Of a stretch of 64,000 bases of DNA, positions 25,510 to 35,446 are shown in pieces. Source of the DNA: Chryseobacterium potabilaquae (lineage in GTDB: Bacteria > Bacteroidota > Bacteroidia > Flavobacteriales > Weeksellaceae). Where the stretch lies: contig NZ_CACVBR010000021.1 of NCBI RefSeq assembly GCF_902728265.1, forward strand, positions 1-64,000, given 5' to 3'. A model generated the notes under the pieces. The model saw only the letters and a list, made by a program, of their open reading frames with translations. It did no database searches and had not been told where the DNA came from. Made by a program: the position numbers and the translations under genes. Each line of letters starts with the position of its first letter. Positions within the stretch are counted from its first letter, which is position 1.

Positions 25510-26799
25510 CTATGCTCTCTTTTTAGAAAAAAATGAAGTAATAGTAAAAGCTAAGAAAGAGGGTAAAACCCATTCCAAACTATGCTTTACTAAAGGAAGA
25601 CTATCTTTTAGAGAAGTCATAAAACTTTCTGCAATACCATAATGTTGGAATATCGAAAGCGAAGATACCAAAGCACTTGTAATAACAGCAGCCACATAAG
25701 GAGCCTTAGACTTAATAATTTTCTCGAAGAAAATTAAATATATGATGAGAGTAAAAACAATCGGATATACAAAACCTAATAATATTCCAGCATAGTTGAT
25801 GATTTCGTCTACACCTTTCACTGAAAGTATAGCGGAAAGTAGACAACAGAAAATAACATTGATTTTATAAGAAGATATTCCCTTTGTAATTTTTTCCATA
25901 AAAGTAGCAAAAGCTGAAGTTAAAGCAATTGCTGTTGTTAAGCATGCAAGAGCTATAGCCAATGAAATTATATAGGTTCCAGACTTTCCTAATATAGAAT
26001 TGGAGATGTGTAATAGAAGTTTGGATCGAGATAAATCCTCCGTTACCGGATATCCTGAAGTAGCTCCCAAATAAACAAGCCCCCCATAAATAATCAACAA
26101 ACAAAATGCAGCAATTAATCCTGCCATAGTGGTCATTTTAACTCTTTGATTAACTTGTGTAAATCCTTTTTCTGTAATAGTAGTAATAATAATTCCAGCA
26201 AAAATCACAGCGCCAAGCACATCCATAGTTTGATATCCTTCATGGAAACCTAGCGCGAAACTATCCACAGGACTAAGAGATGAAATTTCTAGAACATGTG
26301 ATACATTGACAATACCCACAATTATTAAAATTAGTAATAGTAATATAATAACTGGAGTAAGGTATTTCCCAATAATATCAACAATTTTGCTCGGCGAAAT
26401 GGCAAGAAAACCAGTTATCCCGAAAAATAGCACAGCACTAATAATGGGTGAAATATCCGGAAAGATGGGTTGTAATCCTATCTCAAATGTTGTAGCCCCA
26501 GTACGTGGGATTGCGATCAAAGGTCCAATAAACCAAATGATAATAAATGCAAGTAACGTTATCATTTTCTTATTAACCCGCTTCCCAATATCTGTAAAAT
26601 TATGTCCAATTTGCACAACAGCAATTAAACTGATTAGGGGGAAAATAATTCCAGTGATAATAAAGCCTATAATAGCATAAAAAAATTCTGATCCTGATTT
26701 TATTCCAATAAAAGGCGGTAAAATAAGATTGCCAGCACCAAAAAACATGGCAAAAAGTGCAAATCCTAGAGTAATAATAGTATAATTGTTGTTTTTCAT
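25510..26799 (-). CDS. brnQ: Branched-chain amino acid:cation symporter
   Basis: 429 aa from MKNNNYTI. The frame runs on to 26901, but a TAAATTTG box at 26845-26852 lies inside that extension, so the shorter start is right. It is a polytopic inner-membrane protein with about 12 hydrophobic segments. The first holds the LIVCS signature LFAMFFGAGNLILPPFIG (12-29), and IWFIGPLIAIPRTGATTFEIG (about 85-105) is the second conserved block. It imports Leu, Ile and Val with Na+ or H+. It stands alone; the 3' end is convergent with the PhoD-type gene. Confidence 0.93.
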   Translation of the reverse strand: MKNNNYTIITLGFALFAMFFGAGNLILPPFIGIKSGSEFFYAIIGFIITGIIFPLISLIAVVQIGHNFTDIGKRVNKKMITLLAFIIIWFIGPLIAIPRTGATTFEIGLQPIFPDISPIISAVLFFGITGFLAISPSKIVDIIGKYLTPVIILLLLILIIVGIVNVSHVLEISSLSPVDSFALGFHEGYQTMDVLGAVIFAGIIITTITEKGFTQVNQRVKMTTMAGLIAAFCLLIIYGGLVYLGATSGYPVTEDLSRSKLLLHISNSILGKSGTYIISLAIALACLTTAIALTSAFATFMEKITKGISSYKINVIFCCLLSAILSVKGVDEIINYAGILLGFVYPIVFTLIIYLIFFEKIIKSKAPYVAAVITSALVSSLSIFQHYGIAESFMTSLKDSLPLVKHSLEWVLPSFLAFTITSFFSKKRA

Positions 26800-27219
26800 C
26801 ACTGGGTTTCTTTTATGATAAGCGAGAAAATAAATTTCTGAATGCAAATTTATGAAAAATAAAATTTTATTAAATTGCTGTATTTTAACACATAACAACA
26901 TTATAGTTATTTGTAAAATTTATCCAATCAAACTTTTTAAAATATAATATCCTTTTGCTATAATAAAAAACCAGCCAAGAGACAGTGAAAAAACTCAGAA
27001 TTAAGAATAAAATTCAGCATAAGGATAAAACAAAATATGTACCTGTTAGGACAATCTATGATTTTAATCATATCATAAAGTAAAGAAGAACAGAAAATGG
27101 CCAAAACTCTCCAATAATCATATTAAAAAAATATTCCTCATTAAAAAATATGAATAAAATTATAAACGAGCTTTTAACGATAATTTGAAATTTAACATCA
27201 TATGGGGAGATACATTCCC
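26800..27219. other. Intergenic region between rodA and brnQ
   Basis: About 420 bp holding the brnQ promoter box at 26845-26852. The remainder is AT-rich with stops in all frames. I see no clear terminator for rodA. Confidence 0.5.
26845..26852 (-). promoter_or_regulatory. -7 box that sets the brnQ start
   Basis: TAAATTTG on the minus strand, exact TAnnTTTG match, 45 bp upstream of the ATG at 26799 and inside the upstream open-frame extension. Confidence 0.5.
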
Positions 27220-28449
27220 TTATACCAAACTATTCTTATCTGAATAATTTAATTTAAAGAAAATAAAAGTCATAATGGAAAACGCCAATAAAGAACTCCC
27301 TCCATAACTAAAATAAGGCAACGGAATTCCTACTGTGGGAAAAAGCCCCATAACCATCCCTAAATTAATAGAAAAGTGCATTAATAATATAGATGCAAAG
27401 CAATATCCAAAAACCCTATTAAAAGAAGATTTTTGTTGTTCTGCAAGATAATAAATTCGTCCTATGTATATCACATAACAAAATACTAAAATAGCACTGC
27501 CCATAAATCCCCATTCTTCACCTACCGTACAGAAGATATAATCAGTTTCCTGTTCCGGAACAAATTTACCTTGGGTAACAGATCCTTCCCGATAACCTTT
27601 TCCCAATAATCCTCCGGATCCAATTGCTGTTTTTGAATACAATAAATTATATCCTGAAGTATCTCTAAATGCTTTTTCTCCTTTATAAAGAACTTCTATT
27701 CTTTCTCGTTGATGTTTTGGTAATTTTTCCAGAATATAAGGTGATCCAAAAGCCAATCCACTAAGTATTAAAATTGAACCTACAATACTAGAAATAGAAA
27801 TCACATTCCATGACATTTTATAATAATTCATCACAATCCAACCTCCAGAAATAATTAAAATCGTAATTACTACATATAAAGGAGGAATTGCTAAAGATAT
27901 CAGAAAGACTCCGGCAAAAATAAAACCAACCCCAAATAACCATCCATTTAGCCCTTCCCTATATAGTGCAATAAAAAATGCAATGAAAACAAGCATAGAA
28001 CCCACATCAGGTATAGCAAGTACAACAGCTGCAGGAATTCCCACTATTGCTAAAGTGGTCAAAAGAGATTTTCTATTATTTAAATTAAATTCGGGACCAG
28101 ACACATAATTTGCTAGCATAAGCGCCGTTCCCATTTTTGCAAACTCCACGGGTTGCATGGTAAAACTGCCAAACTTATACCAGTTTTTTTGCCCTAAAAT
28201 CTCTTTCCCAAACGGAAAAAGTCCCAGAAGTAATAATACCCCCCCTATATATATTATAGCAGCCATATTTTCAAAAAACTTACTTCTGCCTATAAAAATA
28301 ATAAATCCGACAAATAAAGAAATACAGAAAAAAATCAACTGTTTTTCTCCTAACTTAGGATTTACGCTGTATATATTCGCAATTGCAAAAATACAAAGCG
28401 ATAAATATAGCCCTAATCCTAATTTATCTATTCCTTCAGACCATCTCAT
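27220..28449 (-). CDS. rodA: Rod-shape peptidoglycan polymerase RodA
   Basis: 409 aa SEDS-family membrane glycosyltransferase that polymerises lipid II for lateral-wall growth, working with PBP2. About ten hydrophobic segments are visible. The family landmarks are PVEFAKMGTALMLA (about 97-110), the KPDxG-type motif as AIPDVGSMLVF (143-153), and the C-terminal GIPLPYFSYGGSSLLA block (375-390). Its ATG overlaps the mrdA stop by one base, so the two are translationally coupled. It is the last gene of the mre operon. Confidence 0.95.
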   Translation of the reverse strand: MRWSEGIDKLGLGLYLSLCIFAIANIYSVNPKLGEKQLIFFCISLFVGFIIFIGRSKFFENMAAIIYIGGVLLLLGLFPFGKEILGQKNWYKFGSFTMQPVEFAKMGTALMLANYVSGPEFNLNNRKSLLTTLAIVGIPAAVVLAIPDVGSMLVFIAFFIALYREGLNGWLFGVGFIFAGVFLISLAIPPLYVVITILIISGGWIVMNYYKMSWNVISISSIVGSILILSGLAFGSPYILEKLPKHQRERIEVLYKGEKAFRDTSGYNLLYSKTAIGSGGLLGKGYREGSVTQGKFVPEQETDYIFCTVGEEWGFMGSAILVFCYVIYIGRIYYLAEQQKSSFNRVFGYCFASILLMHFSINLGMVMGLFPTVGIPLPYFSYGGSSLLAFSIMTFIFFKLNYSDKNSLV

Positions 28450-30482
28450 TATTTCATAGGTTTGGTATTCTTACTATTCTTAACTTCCTCATCGATCTTT
28501 TTTTGTAATTTTATTTTTTGTTCTTTGATAAAGTTTAAGCTATCTTGTATTTTTTTCAGTTTAATCGAATCTGGCTTGGGGTCTACATATAATCCTTTTC
28601 TTTTTAAATCAGCAACCCACTGTCTTTTATACTCAGGCATAAAACTTGAAGTAATCATCTTCTTATATAGATTTTCTCGTTTTACATCTCCGGTAATATA
28701 TTTTTCAGCTATTACAGTACAGGCAGGCCCAGCCCAAGTTGCACCAAAACCCGCATGCTCCATTACCGCAACAACAACAATTTTAGGTTTATCCGCAGGA
28801 GCAATTAACACAAAAATAGAATTATCCTTCCCTTGAGGAACCTGAGCTGTCCCCGTTTTTGCTAATTGGGTAAAATCATTTGACTTCAATCCATGGGCGG
28901 TACCTCTTAATATTACAGCCTCCATCCCTTTTAAAACAGGTTCAAAATGCTTAGGATCGACTAATGTTTTATGTTTCTTTTTAAATCTTGGATCAGGATT
29001 AGGTTTACCATCAATAGATTTAACAATATGAGGCGTATAATACCATCCTTTGTTAGCAATAGCTGAAACATAATTCGCTAATTGTAAAGGCGTAATCATT
29101 ACATCTCCTTGTCCCATACCATTAAAAACAGCTCCAGTCGCTAAAGGGTCCCAGTTTTTATAGTCTTTTTTACCACTATATTTATTGAGACTTTTTTGTC
29201 TTTTTTCATAAAACTCACCAGAAGGGATTCTCCCTTTTGCTCCGGAAGCCAAATCGTTATTTAAAAATTCTCCTACTCCAAAGCTATTCATAATTTCTTT
29301 CCATTCATCGACTCCTTTAGAAGGATTACCCGGATATTTATTTAGAATAGCCAAATATGCATAAGAAAAATAACAATTACTAGACACTTGTATAGCAGGT
29401 ATCAATGGATCAGCGCCTCCATGCCCTTTAATCCTTAATCCCCTATAATTAAAACCTCCTCCACATGGAAAAACTGTATTCTCCGTCATTACTCCCATCT
29501 GCATAGCTGACAATGCCGTTAAAAGTTTAAAAGTAGAACCAGGAGGATACGCTGCCTGAACAGATCGATCAAAAGTTGGTTTATTTTCGTAGAGAGTATC
29601 TTTTGATAATGCATATAAATTTTTAGATTTATTAGGACCTGTAAATAAATTAGGATCTATATCCGGTCCTGATGCCAAAGTTAAAATTTCACCATTATTT
29701 GGGTCCATAGCCACAATAGCACCATGCTTATTGACAAGCATTTCCTCAGCCATACGCTGGAGATCATAATCAATGGTTAACGTTATATCTTTACCCGTAA
29801 TTACATCCCTGTCTAAAATTCCATTTTTATAAGAACCAATATTTCGAAGCTTAATATCTTTTTGAATATACTTCATCCCTTTTACCCCCCGGAGTTCTTT
29901 TTCATAAGATTTTTCTACCCCTTTTTTTCCAATAAAATCACCCGGAAGATAATAAGTAGAATCCTTTTTAATTTCCTTTTCATTTACCTCACTTGTATAT
30001 CCCAAAAGGTTTCCGGAAGTAAAAACTTCGTATTGTCGTTGAGGTCTAGAAACAATATTAAATGCAGGATATTTAAAAATAATTTCTTGTACTCTCGCAA
30101 TATCTTCTCTGCTTAAGTCCTTCATGAAAGTCATAGGAGTAAGCTTAGAATAATATTTTTCTTTTTTTATTTTAGTAATTCTATTAATAAAATCAGATTT
30201 CGTAATTTTCATCAAATTACAAAAAGCTAGCGTATCAAAACCTCCTTTCATCAACGCTTGTGTAAATGAGATCTCATAAGCAGGTTGGTTACCTACCATG
30301 ATCTTCCCATTCCTATCAAAAATAACTCCTCTTTGAGGTATTATGTACTCAATTTTAATAGATGTATTAGCTGCATTTAAGGCATAACGATCGGTGAACA
30401 ATTGCAAATAAGAAAGCCTCGCCACGAAAGTTAAAGCGATAATAAGTAAAACAGAAAGGATTTTTAAATGACGTGTATTCAA
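28449..30482 (-). CDS. mrdA: Penicillin-binding protein 2 (elongation transpeptidase)
   Basis: 677 aa class B PBP: a short cytoplasmic tail, one membrane anchor (about 7-25), a pedestal domain starting at QRGVIFDRNG, and a transpeptidase domain. The active-site motifs are all present: SxxK as GSTFK, SxN as SSNCYF and KTGT as AKTGTAQ. It cross-links peptidoglycan made by RodA during elongation. A charged Lys-rich tail (about 640-677) is longer than in E. coli. It overlaps mreD by 4 bp upstream and rodA by 1 bp downstream. Confidence 0.95.
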   Translation of the reverse strand: MNTRHLKILSVLLIIALTFVARLSYLQLFTDRYALNAANTSIKIEYIIPQRGVIFDRNGKIMVGNQPAYEISFTQALMKGGFDTLAFCNLMKITKSDFINRITKIKKEKYYSKLTPMTFMKDLSREDIARVQEIIFKYPAFNIVSRPQRQYEVFTSGNLLGYTSEVNEKEIKKDSTYYLPGDFIGKKGVEKSYEKELRGVKGMKYIQKDIKLRNIGSYKNGILDRDVITGKDITLTIDYDLQRMAEEMLVNKHGAIVAMDPNNGEILTLASGPDIDPNLFTGPNKSKNLYALSKDTLYENKPTFDRSVQAAYPPGSTFKLLTALSAMQMGVMTENTVFPCGGGFNYRGLRIKGHGGADPLIPAIQVSSNCYFSYAYLAILNKYPGNPSKGVDEWKEIMNSFGVGEFLNNDLASGAKGRIPSGEFYEKRQKSLNKYSGKKDYKNWDPLATGAVFNGMGQGDVMITPLQLANYVSAIANKGWYYTPHIVKSIDGKPNPDPRFKKKHKTLVDPKHFEPVLKGMEAVILRGTAHGLKSNDFTQLAKTGTAQVPQGKDNSIFVLIAPADKPKIVVVAVMEHAGFGATWAGPACTVIAEKYITGDVKRENLYKKMITSSFMPEYKRQWVADLKRKGLYVDPKPDSIKLKKIQDSLNFIKEQKIKLQKKIDEEVKNSKNTKPMK

Positions 30483-30985
30483 ACTTTTTGTTTGATTTTA
30501 AATATTAATGCATAAATAACTATAAATATAAATGAAATTATGCTTGTCACCAATACATTAACTAATATTTCAAAAAATCTACTAAACTTAAAGAACTCTA
30601 TATATTGTACTGAAAGTTGGTGCAAAAAAATACTTGAAAATAAAAACAGTAAAAATTGTACCCATTGTAAAGACTGAAATGAAAAAAAATCGGTAGATGT
30701 ATCAGTAGATGTTCTAAAAATTAAAGTCCTGAAATAGGCAATTAAGGTGGTTGCAAAAGCATTAATTCCCCATGAGTAAAGAAATGCATCAACCGATAAT
30801 CCAATTAAAAAACTTAAAGCTAAAAATTGAAATTTATTTCTAAAAAAAGGATAAAACATGACAAATACAGGGTATAATACCGGAGTATATTTCCCAAAAA
30901 TAGTGATCCTGTTCAATACAAAAATCTGTAATGCCACAAGAAAAACCATTATTAATATGTCGGTGACTAATGTTCTACTAATCAT
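30479..30985 (-). CDS. mreD: Rod shape-determining protein MreD
   Basis: 168 aa with five or so hydrophobic segments, the size and topology of MreD, which links MreC and the elongasome in the inner membrane. Sequence conservation in this family is low, and the identification leans on position between mreC and mrdA. It overlaps mreC by 8 bp and mrdA by 4 bp. FGKYTPVLYPVFVMFYPF near 30-47 follows the first helix. Confidence 0.88.
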   Translation of the reverse strand: MISRTLVTDILIMVFLVALQIFVLNRITIFGKYTPVLYPVFVMFYPFFRNKFQFLALSFLIGLSVDAFLYSWGINAFATTLIAYFRTLIFRTSTDTSTDFFSFQSLQWVQFLLFLFSSIFLHQLSVQYIEFFKFSRFFEILVNVLVTSIISFIFIVIYALIFKIKQKV

Positions 30986-31832
30986 TTTCCTTTTTTATTA
31001 CAGCTTGCATTGTATCTTGAATTTTCTGTACTTCAGCCTTCTTAAGATTTTTTACTACATATACTTTATGTAAAGCTCCCATCTTTTCACTTAATTCTAC
31101 TGATATATCCCAAAAACCGGTTTTATGATCTACAGAGTATCCCGCAATCGTTCCAATCATTACCCCTTTCGGGAAAATAGCAGATTTCCCATCAGTAACA
31201 ACAGTATCTCCAATTTTCAAAGCTACATACTTTGGAATATCAGCTAAATGCATCACTCTGGAATTATCGCCATTCCACGTTAAAGTACCAAAATAACCTG
31301 AATTTTTAAGGGAAGCATTAATTCTAATTCTATTTACACTTAAAATAGATTGAACTAACGCATAGCCATCAGTTGAATTAATAACAATACCTGCAATACC
31401 TCTTGGAGCCATCACACCCATTTGTGGTAAGACACCATCCCTTTTACCTCGATTTATTGTAAAGTAATTATTTCTTCTATTAATACTATTAAAAACAATT
31501 TCTCCATCAACAAAAGTGTATATCTGTCCACCCCCCAAGGTATCGTGTACCTTTCGGAAAACAGGATTTTGTGCACCTTGCTTACCATATAACTCAAGCA
31601 TAAGAGCCTTGTTTTGTATCACAAGATCTTCATTTATTTGCTTTAATTTAAGATAAGAAACTCCTTCATCAATATACCCGGAAACCCAAGAATTAAATGC
31701 TGCTGTCTGTCCTGCTAGCCAAGACTTTTGCATTGCATTTTTAGAAAATATGAAAATTAAAGCAAGTATTTGCAGAAATATAAAGAATACAAAGAAAGCA
31801 TTCTTTGAAAATAATCTCAGCAAAAATCCCAT
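30978..31832 (-). CDS. mreC: Rod shape-determining protein MreC
   Basis: 284 aa: a single N-terminal membrane helix (about 10-30), a coiled-coil region (60-90), then a beta-rich periplasmic domain with the conserved GVMAPRGIAGIVIN (147-160) and VTDGKSAIFPKGVMIGTI (222-239) stretches. MreC scaffolds PBP2 and RodA in the periplasm. Its start lies 28 bp after the mreB stop in the same operon. Confidence 0.93.
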   Translation of the reverse strand: MGFLLRLFSKNAFFVFFIFLQILALIFIFSKNAMQKSWLAGQTAAFNSWVSGYIDEGVSYLKLKQINEDLVIQNKALMLELYGKQGAQNPVFRKVHDTLGGGQIYTFVDGEIVFNSINRRNNYFTINRGKRDGVLPQMGVMAPRGIAGIVINSTDGYALVQSILSVNRIRINASLKNSGYFGTLTWNGDNSRVMHLADIPKYVALKIGDTVVTDGKSAIFPKGVMIGTIAGYSVDHKTGFWDISVELSEKMGALHKVYVVKNLKKAEVQKIQDTMQAVIKKEND

Positions 31833-31860
31833 TCAGATATATAGTCGTAAAAAGTTATAA

Positions 31861-32886
31861 TTATTTAATCAAGAAATTGAACTTATCCATATTTTTAAGG
31901 GCAATTCCTGTTCCACGAACTACTGCTCTCAAAGGATCTTCTGCCACAAATACAGGAAGGCCTGTTTTTTTATGTATTCTGTCAGCCAGTCCTCTTAATA
32001 AGGCACCTCCTCCAGCAAGATAAATTCCCGTTTTATAAATATCAGCAGCCAATTCAGGAGGAGTCAAGGAAAGAGTTTCCATTACAGCATCTTCAATTCT
32101 AATAATTGATTTATCTAATGCTCTGGCAATTTCTTTGTATCCTACCATAATTTCTTTTGGCTTCCCTGTTATTAAGTCTCTACCCTGAACCGGAATATCT
32201 TCAATATCAACGTCCAGGTCTTCAACTGCCGAACCAACTTCAATCTTGATTCTTTCTGCAGTTCTTTCTCCAATATATAAATTGTGATGAGTCCTTAAGT
32301 AATAAGCAATATCATTTGTAAACACATCACCAGCAATTTTCACTGATTTATCACAAACAATACCACCTAAAGCAACAACAGCAATTTCTGTAGTTCCTCC
32401 CCCTATATCAATAATCATGTTACCTTCAGGTTTTTGAACATCAATTCCAACCCCTATTGCCGCAGCCATTGGCTCATAAATCAACCTGACCTCTTTTGCA
32501 TTTACCTTTTGAGCAGAATCTCTTACTGCTCTTTTTTCTACTTCAGTAATTCCTGAAGGAATACAAATAACAATCCTTAATGCAGGTTGAATAAACTTAC
32601 CTTTAATCCCCGGAATCTTTTTGATAAATTCCTTGATCATATGCTCAGAAGCATGAAAATCAGCAATTACACCATCTTTTAGAGGCCTAATTGTTTTAAT
32701 ATCTTCGTGAGTTTTACCCTGCATATGTTTCGCTTGCTCACCCACAGCTATCGGCCTACCCGTAGAGCGTTCAATTGCAACAATTGACGGTTGATCTATA
32801 ACAATTTTATTATTATGGATGATAAGGGTATTGGCAGTACCTAAGTCTATCGCAATTTCCTGCGTAAACATGTCGAATAAACTCAT
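31861..32886 (-). CDS. mreB: Rod shape-determining actin homologue MreB
   Basis: 341 aa bacterial actin that forms membrane-associated filaments directing lateral wall synthesis. Nucleotide-binding motifs are intact: phosphate-1 as IDLGTANTLI (13-22), phosphate-2 as IDIGGGTTEIAV, and the adenosine motif as LAGGGALLRGL near 290. The N-terminal MSLFDMF may aid membrane contact. It is the first gene of mreB-mreC-mreD-mrdA-rodA, with a TATCTTTG box upstream at 32914-32921. Confidence 0.96.
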   Translation of the reverse strand: MSLFDMFTQEIAIDLGTANTLIIHNNKIVIDQPSIVAIERSTGRPIAVGEQAKHMQGKTHEDIKTIRPLKDGVIADFHASEHMIKEFIKKIPGIKGKFIQPALRIVICIPSGITEVEKRAVRDSAQKVNAKEVRLIYEPMAAAIGVGIDVQKPEGNMIIDIGGGTTEIAVVALGGIVCDKSVKIAGDVFTNDIAYYLRTHHNLYIGERTAERIKIEVGSAVEDLDVDIEDIPVQGRDLITGKPKEIMVGYKEIARALDKSIIRIEDAVMETLSLTPPELAADIYKTGIYLAGGGALLRGLADRIHKKTGLPVFVAEDPLRAVVRGTGIALKNMDKFNFLIK

Positions 32887-32913
32887 ATTTTCCTTTAGAT
32901 TTTTAAAGATTTA

Positions 32914-32921
32914 CAAAGATA
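32914..32921 (-). promoter_or_regulatory. -7 box of the mre operon
   Basis: TATCTTTG on the minus strand fits TAnnTTTG, 27 bp upstream of the mreB ATG. Confidence 0.45.
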
Positions 32922-32959
32922 TAAATTTAACACTATCGAAGAAATTTCACAAGCATATA

Positions 32960-32983
32960 ATTTGGTTAAAATTTGGTTAAAAT
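32960..32983. repeat. Tandem 11-base repeat upstream of mreB
   Basis: TTTGGTTAAAA occurs twice in direct succession, then TTTATAA begins a third partial copy. It lies upstream of the mreB -7 box and could be a regulator site, though AT-rich slippage is an equal explanation. Confidence 0.35.
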
Positions 32984-33229
32984 TTATAATATCTTATTAA
33001 ATTTAAATATAAACATTTACAAACTTCTGCAACCATTTAAATCCAATAAATCATTATATTAACACTCTAAAAACAAGAATAGAAAGCATAAACTACTATT
33101 TCATCAAAATCATGCTTGCCTTCAAAAGCAATTTTATTTTCAGTTAAGATAATCATTTTTTATTTTCCAAATAGTTTTTTACGATTATCATCATATACAT
33201 TATCAGAAGGCGGTTTATGAAAAAAAATG

Positions 33230-33237
33230 TAAATTTG
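33230..33237 (+). promoter_or_regulatory. -7 box that sets the hemA start
   Basis: TAAATTTG is an exact TAnnTTTG match. It lies inside the longer hemA open frame (ATG at 33217) and ends only 9 bases before the ATG at 33247. Confidence 0.55.
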
Positions 33238-33246
33238 CCATTGCTT

Positions 33247-34521
33247 ATGTTACAGTGTTCTAATATACATCAGACGTCAAACTTTGCCGTACTTTCTATA
33301 AGCTATGAAAAGGCAGATGTAGAAACAAGAGGCAAGTTTGCTTTTTTTGACGAAAATATAAAAAATTTCGTTACCCGAATTCATGATGAAAATTTAGGGG
33401 ATGCTTTTGTAGTCTCTACATGCAACAGAACAGAAATTTATACCACATCCTCTAATTATCTTTTGGTTGCAGAAGAATACTGTAAAACGATTGGTGTGAA
33501 TATTATGGACTTCCTTCAATTTGCTAATATTATTACCAAAGAAGAAGGGCTAGCACATCTATTCAGAGTAGCAGCGGGACTGGAAAGCCAAATAATTGGA
33601 GATTTTGAAATCATCGGGCAAATTAAAAAAGCATATAATCGCTTCAAAAAAGAGAGAAAGAATTCTAACCCATATCTTGAAAGAGCAATTAATTCGGCCA
33701 TCCAGATTTCAAAAAGAATCAAAAACGAAACAGGCATTTCTAATGGAGCAGCTTCAGTTTCTTATGCAGCTGTTCATTATATTTTAAATAATCAAAAAAG
33801 AATTACAGAAAAAAATATACTTCTTCTTGGAGTGGGAGAAATTGGACAAAATACTGTTGAAAATTTAGTTAAACATGTATACCAACCTAAAATAAAAATC
33901 GCTAACAGAACCCAAGAGAAAGCTGAAAAAATTTCAGAAAAATATCATATCCCCCATATCGATTATTCTGATTTTGATAAAGAATTAGAAAATACAGATA
34001 TCCTTATTGTAGCAACTGGAGCAAAGCATCCAATTGTTAATAAATCTCATTTCCCTAATGGAAAGAAAACTTTAGTGATCGACTTATCAATTCCTCATAA
34101 TGTAGAAAAAGAGGTTTCTGAAAATGAAAACATAACGTTGATTGACGTGGATGAGCTTTCAAAACAAATCCAAGAAACAATCCAACAAAGAGAAAAGGAA
34201 ATTCCTAAAGCAGAAAAAATCATTAAGGAATTAACAAAAGATTTTCTCGAATGGGAAAAAAAGAGGAAATTAGCTCCCAATATTCATCATTTCAAGGCGG
34301 TATTAAAGAACATGGAACGTAATGAAATGCACAATTTTTACAAAAAAAATAAATACATAAACATCACGGACATGGAGCTTTCCGATAAAATGATTCAGAA
34401 AATCACCAATCGTTTCGCAAAATTTATCATTGATAATCCTTTAAAAGCCGAAGAAATTAGTAAATTAATGCACGAAATATTAGTTGAACAACCAAACAAC
34501 GAATTCAATGAAAAGCATTAG
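33247..34521 (+). CDS. hemA: Glutamyl-tRNA reductase
   Basis: 424 aa from the chosen start (MLQCSNIHQTSNF); the frame begins at 33217, but the promoter box lies inside that extension. It reduces glutamyl-tRNA to glutamate-1-semialdehyde, committing glutamate to tetrapyrroles. Family marks are the catalytic Cys in VVSTCNRTEIY, the HLFRVAAGLESQIIGD block, an NADPH-binding Rossmann segment (LLLGVGEIGQNTVENL) and the C-terminal dimerisation helices. It is the first gene of hemA-hemC-hemD-hemE, and its end overlaps hemC by 14 bp. The transcript may be nearly leaderless. Confidence 0.95.
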   Translation: MLQCSNIHQTSNFAVLSISYEKADVETRGKFAFFDENIKNFVTRIHDENLGDAFVVSTCNRTEIYTTSSNYLLVAEEYCKTIGVNIMDFLQFANIITKEEGLAHLFRVAAGLESQIIGDFEIIGQIKKAYNRFKKERKNSNPYLERAINSAIQISKRIKNETGISNGAASVSYAAVHYILNNQKRITEKNILLLGVGEIGQNTVENLVKHVYQPKIKIANRTQEKAEKISEKYHIPHIDYSDFDKELENTDILIVATGAKHPIVNKSHFPNGKKTLVIDLSIPHNVEKEVSENENITLIDVDELSKQIQETIQQREKEIPKAEKIIKELTKDFLEWEKKRKLAPNIHHFKAVLKNMERNEMHNFYKKNKYINITDMELSDKMIQKITNRFAKFIIDNPLKAEEISKLMHEILVEQPNNEFNEKH

Positions 34522-35416
34522 AATCGGAACCAGAAATTCCGCACTTGCACTTTGGCAGGCTAAAGAAGTAGCAAAACTCCTTCAAAACAATAATCAATTA
34601 ACAGAAATTGTTCCTATTGTTTCCTCTGGTGATAAAAACCTTAATCAGCCTCTTTATTCTTTAGGAATTACTGGTGTATTTACAAGAGACCTTGATATCG
34701 CTCTCCTAAATGATGAGATTGACATTGCTGTACATTCATTAAAAGATGTTCCCACTCAACTACCTCAACATATTGAACTGGTTACTTATCTAGAGAGGGA
34801 TTTTCCTCAAGATATTTTAATAAGAAAAGAATCTGCAAAAAATAAAGAGCTTCACGAATTAAAATTAGCAACCAGTAGCCTAAGAAGAAGAGCGTTTTGG
34901 TTAAAAGCATTCCCCAATGCCAAATTTTCTGATATCCGTGGAAATATCCAAACGCGTCTACAAAAATTAGAAGAAGGTGACTTTGATGCCACCATTCTAT
35001 CTTTAGCCGGAATTAAAAGAATGAAAATGGATATTGAATACGAAATGCTACCATTTTTAATTCCTGCTCCTTCACAAGGAGTAATTGCCGTTGCAGGACA
35101 TTCTGATAAAAATGAAATCAATGAGATATTGCGAAATCTCACCCATAAATCCACTCAAATATGCGTGGAAATTGAAAGAAATTTTTTGAAAACATTAGAA
35201 GGAGGTTGTACAGCTCCTATTGGAGCATTCGCTGAAATCATTGAAAATCAAGTTCGATTCAAAGCAGCACTTTGTTCATTGGATGGCAAAAATTGTATTT
35301 CAGCAGAGGAAAGTTTTGAATATAATGAGGAGGAGAATTTTGGAAAAAAATTCGCAAAAATTATTCTTGAAAATGGAGGCAAAGAATTAATGACAGAAAT
35401 TAAGAACCATCTTTAA
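34508..35416 (+). CDS. hemC: Porphobilinogen deaminase
   Basis: 302 aa from MKSIRIGTRNSALAL; the extra upstream frame is the hemA end. It joins four porphobilinogens into hydroxymethylbilane. Family marks are the GTRNSALALWQA start, DIAVHSLKDVPTQLP (substrate site with catalytic Asp), the TSSLRRRAFWL arginines, and the dipyrromethane-cofactor Cys in LEGGCTAPIGAFAE. It overlaps hemA and is probably translated by coupling. Confidence 0.96.
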   Translation: MKSIRIGTRNSALALWQAKEVAKLLQNNNQLTEIVPIVSSGDKNLNQPLYSLGITGVFTRDLDIALLNDEIDIAVHSLKDVPTQLPQHIELVTYLERDFPQDILIRKESAKNKELHELKLATSSLRRRAFWLKAFPNAKFSDIRGNIQTRLQKLEEGDFDATILSLAGIKRMKMDIEYEMLPFLIPAPSQGVIAVAGHSDKNEINEILRNLTHKSTQICVEIERNFLKTLEGGCTAPIGAFAEIIENQVRFKAALCSLDGKNCISAEESFEYNEEENFGKKFAKIILENGGKELMTEIKNHL

Positions 35417-35446
35417 TTTTTATTTTTAATATTCTACCCAAAATAT

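Larger units (their letters stand above)
32887..33229. other. Divergent control region between mreB and hemA
   Basis: About 340 bp between divergent operons. It contains the mreB -7 box (32914-32921), a tandem 11-base repeat (32960-32983) and, at its right end, the hemA promoter. No gene is visible. Confidence 0.5.
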
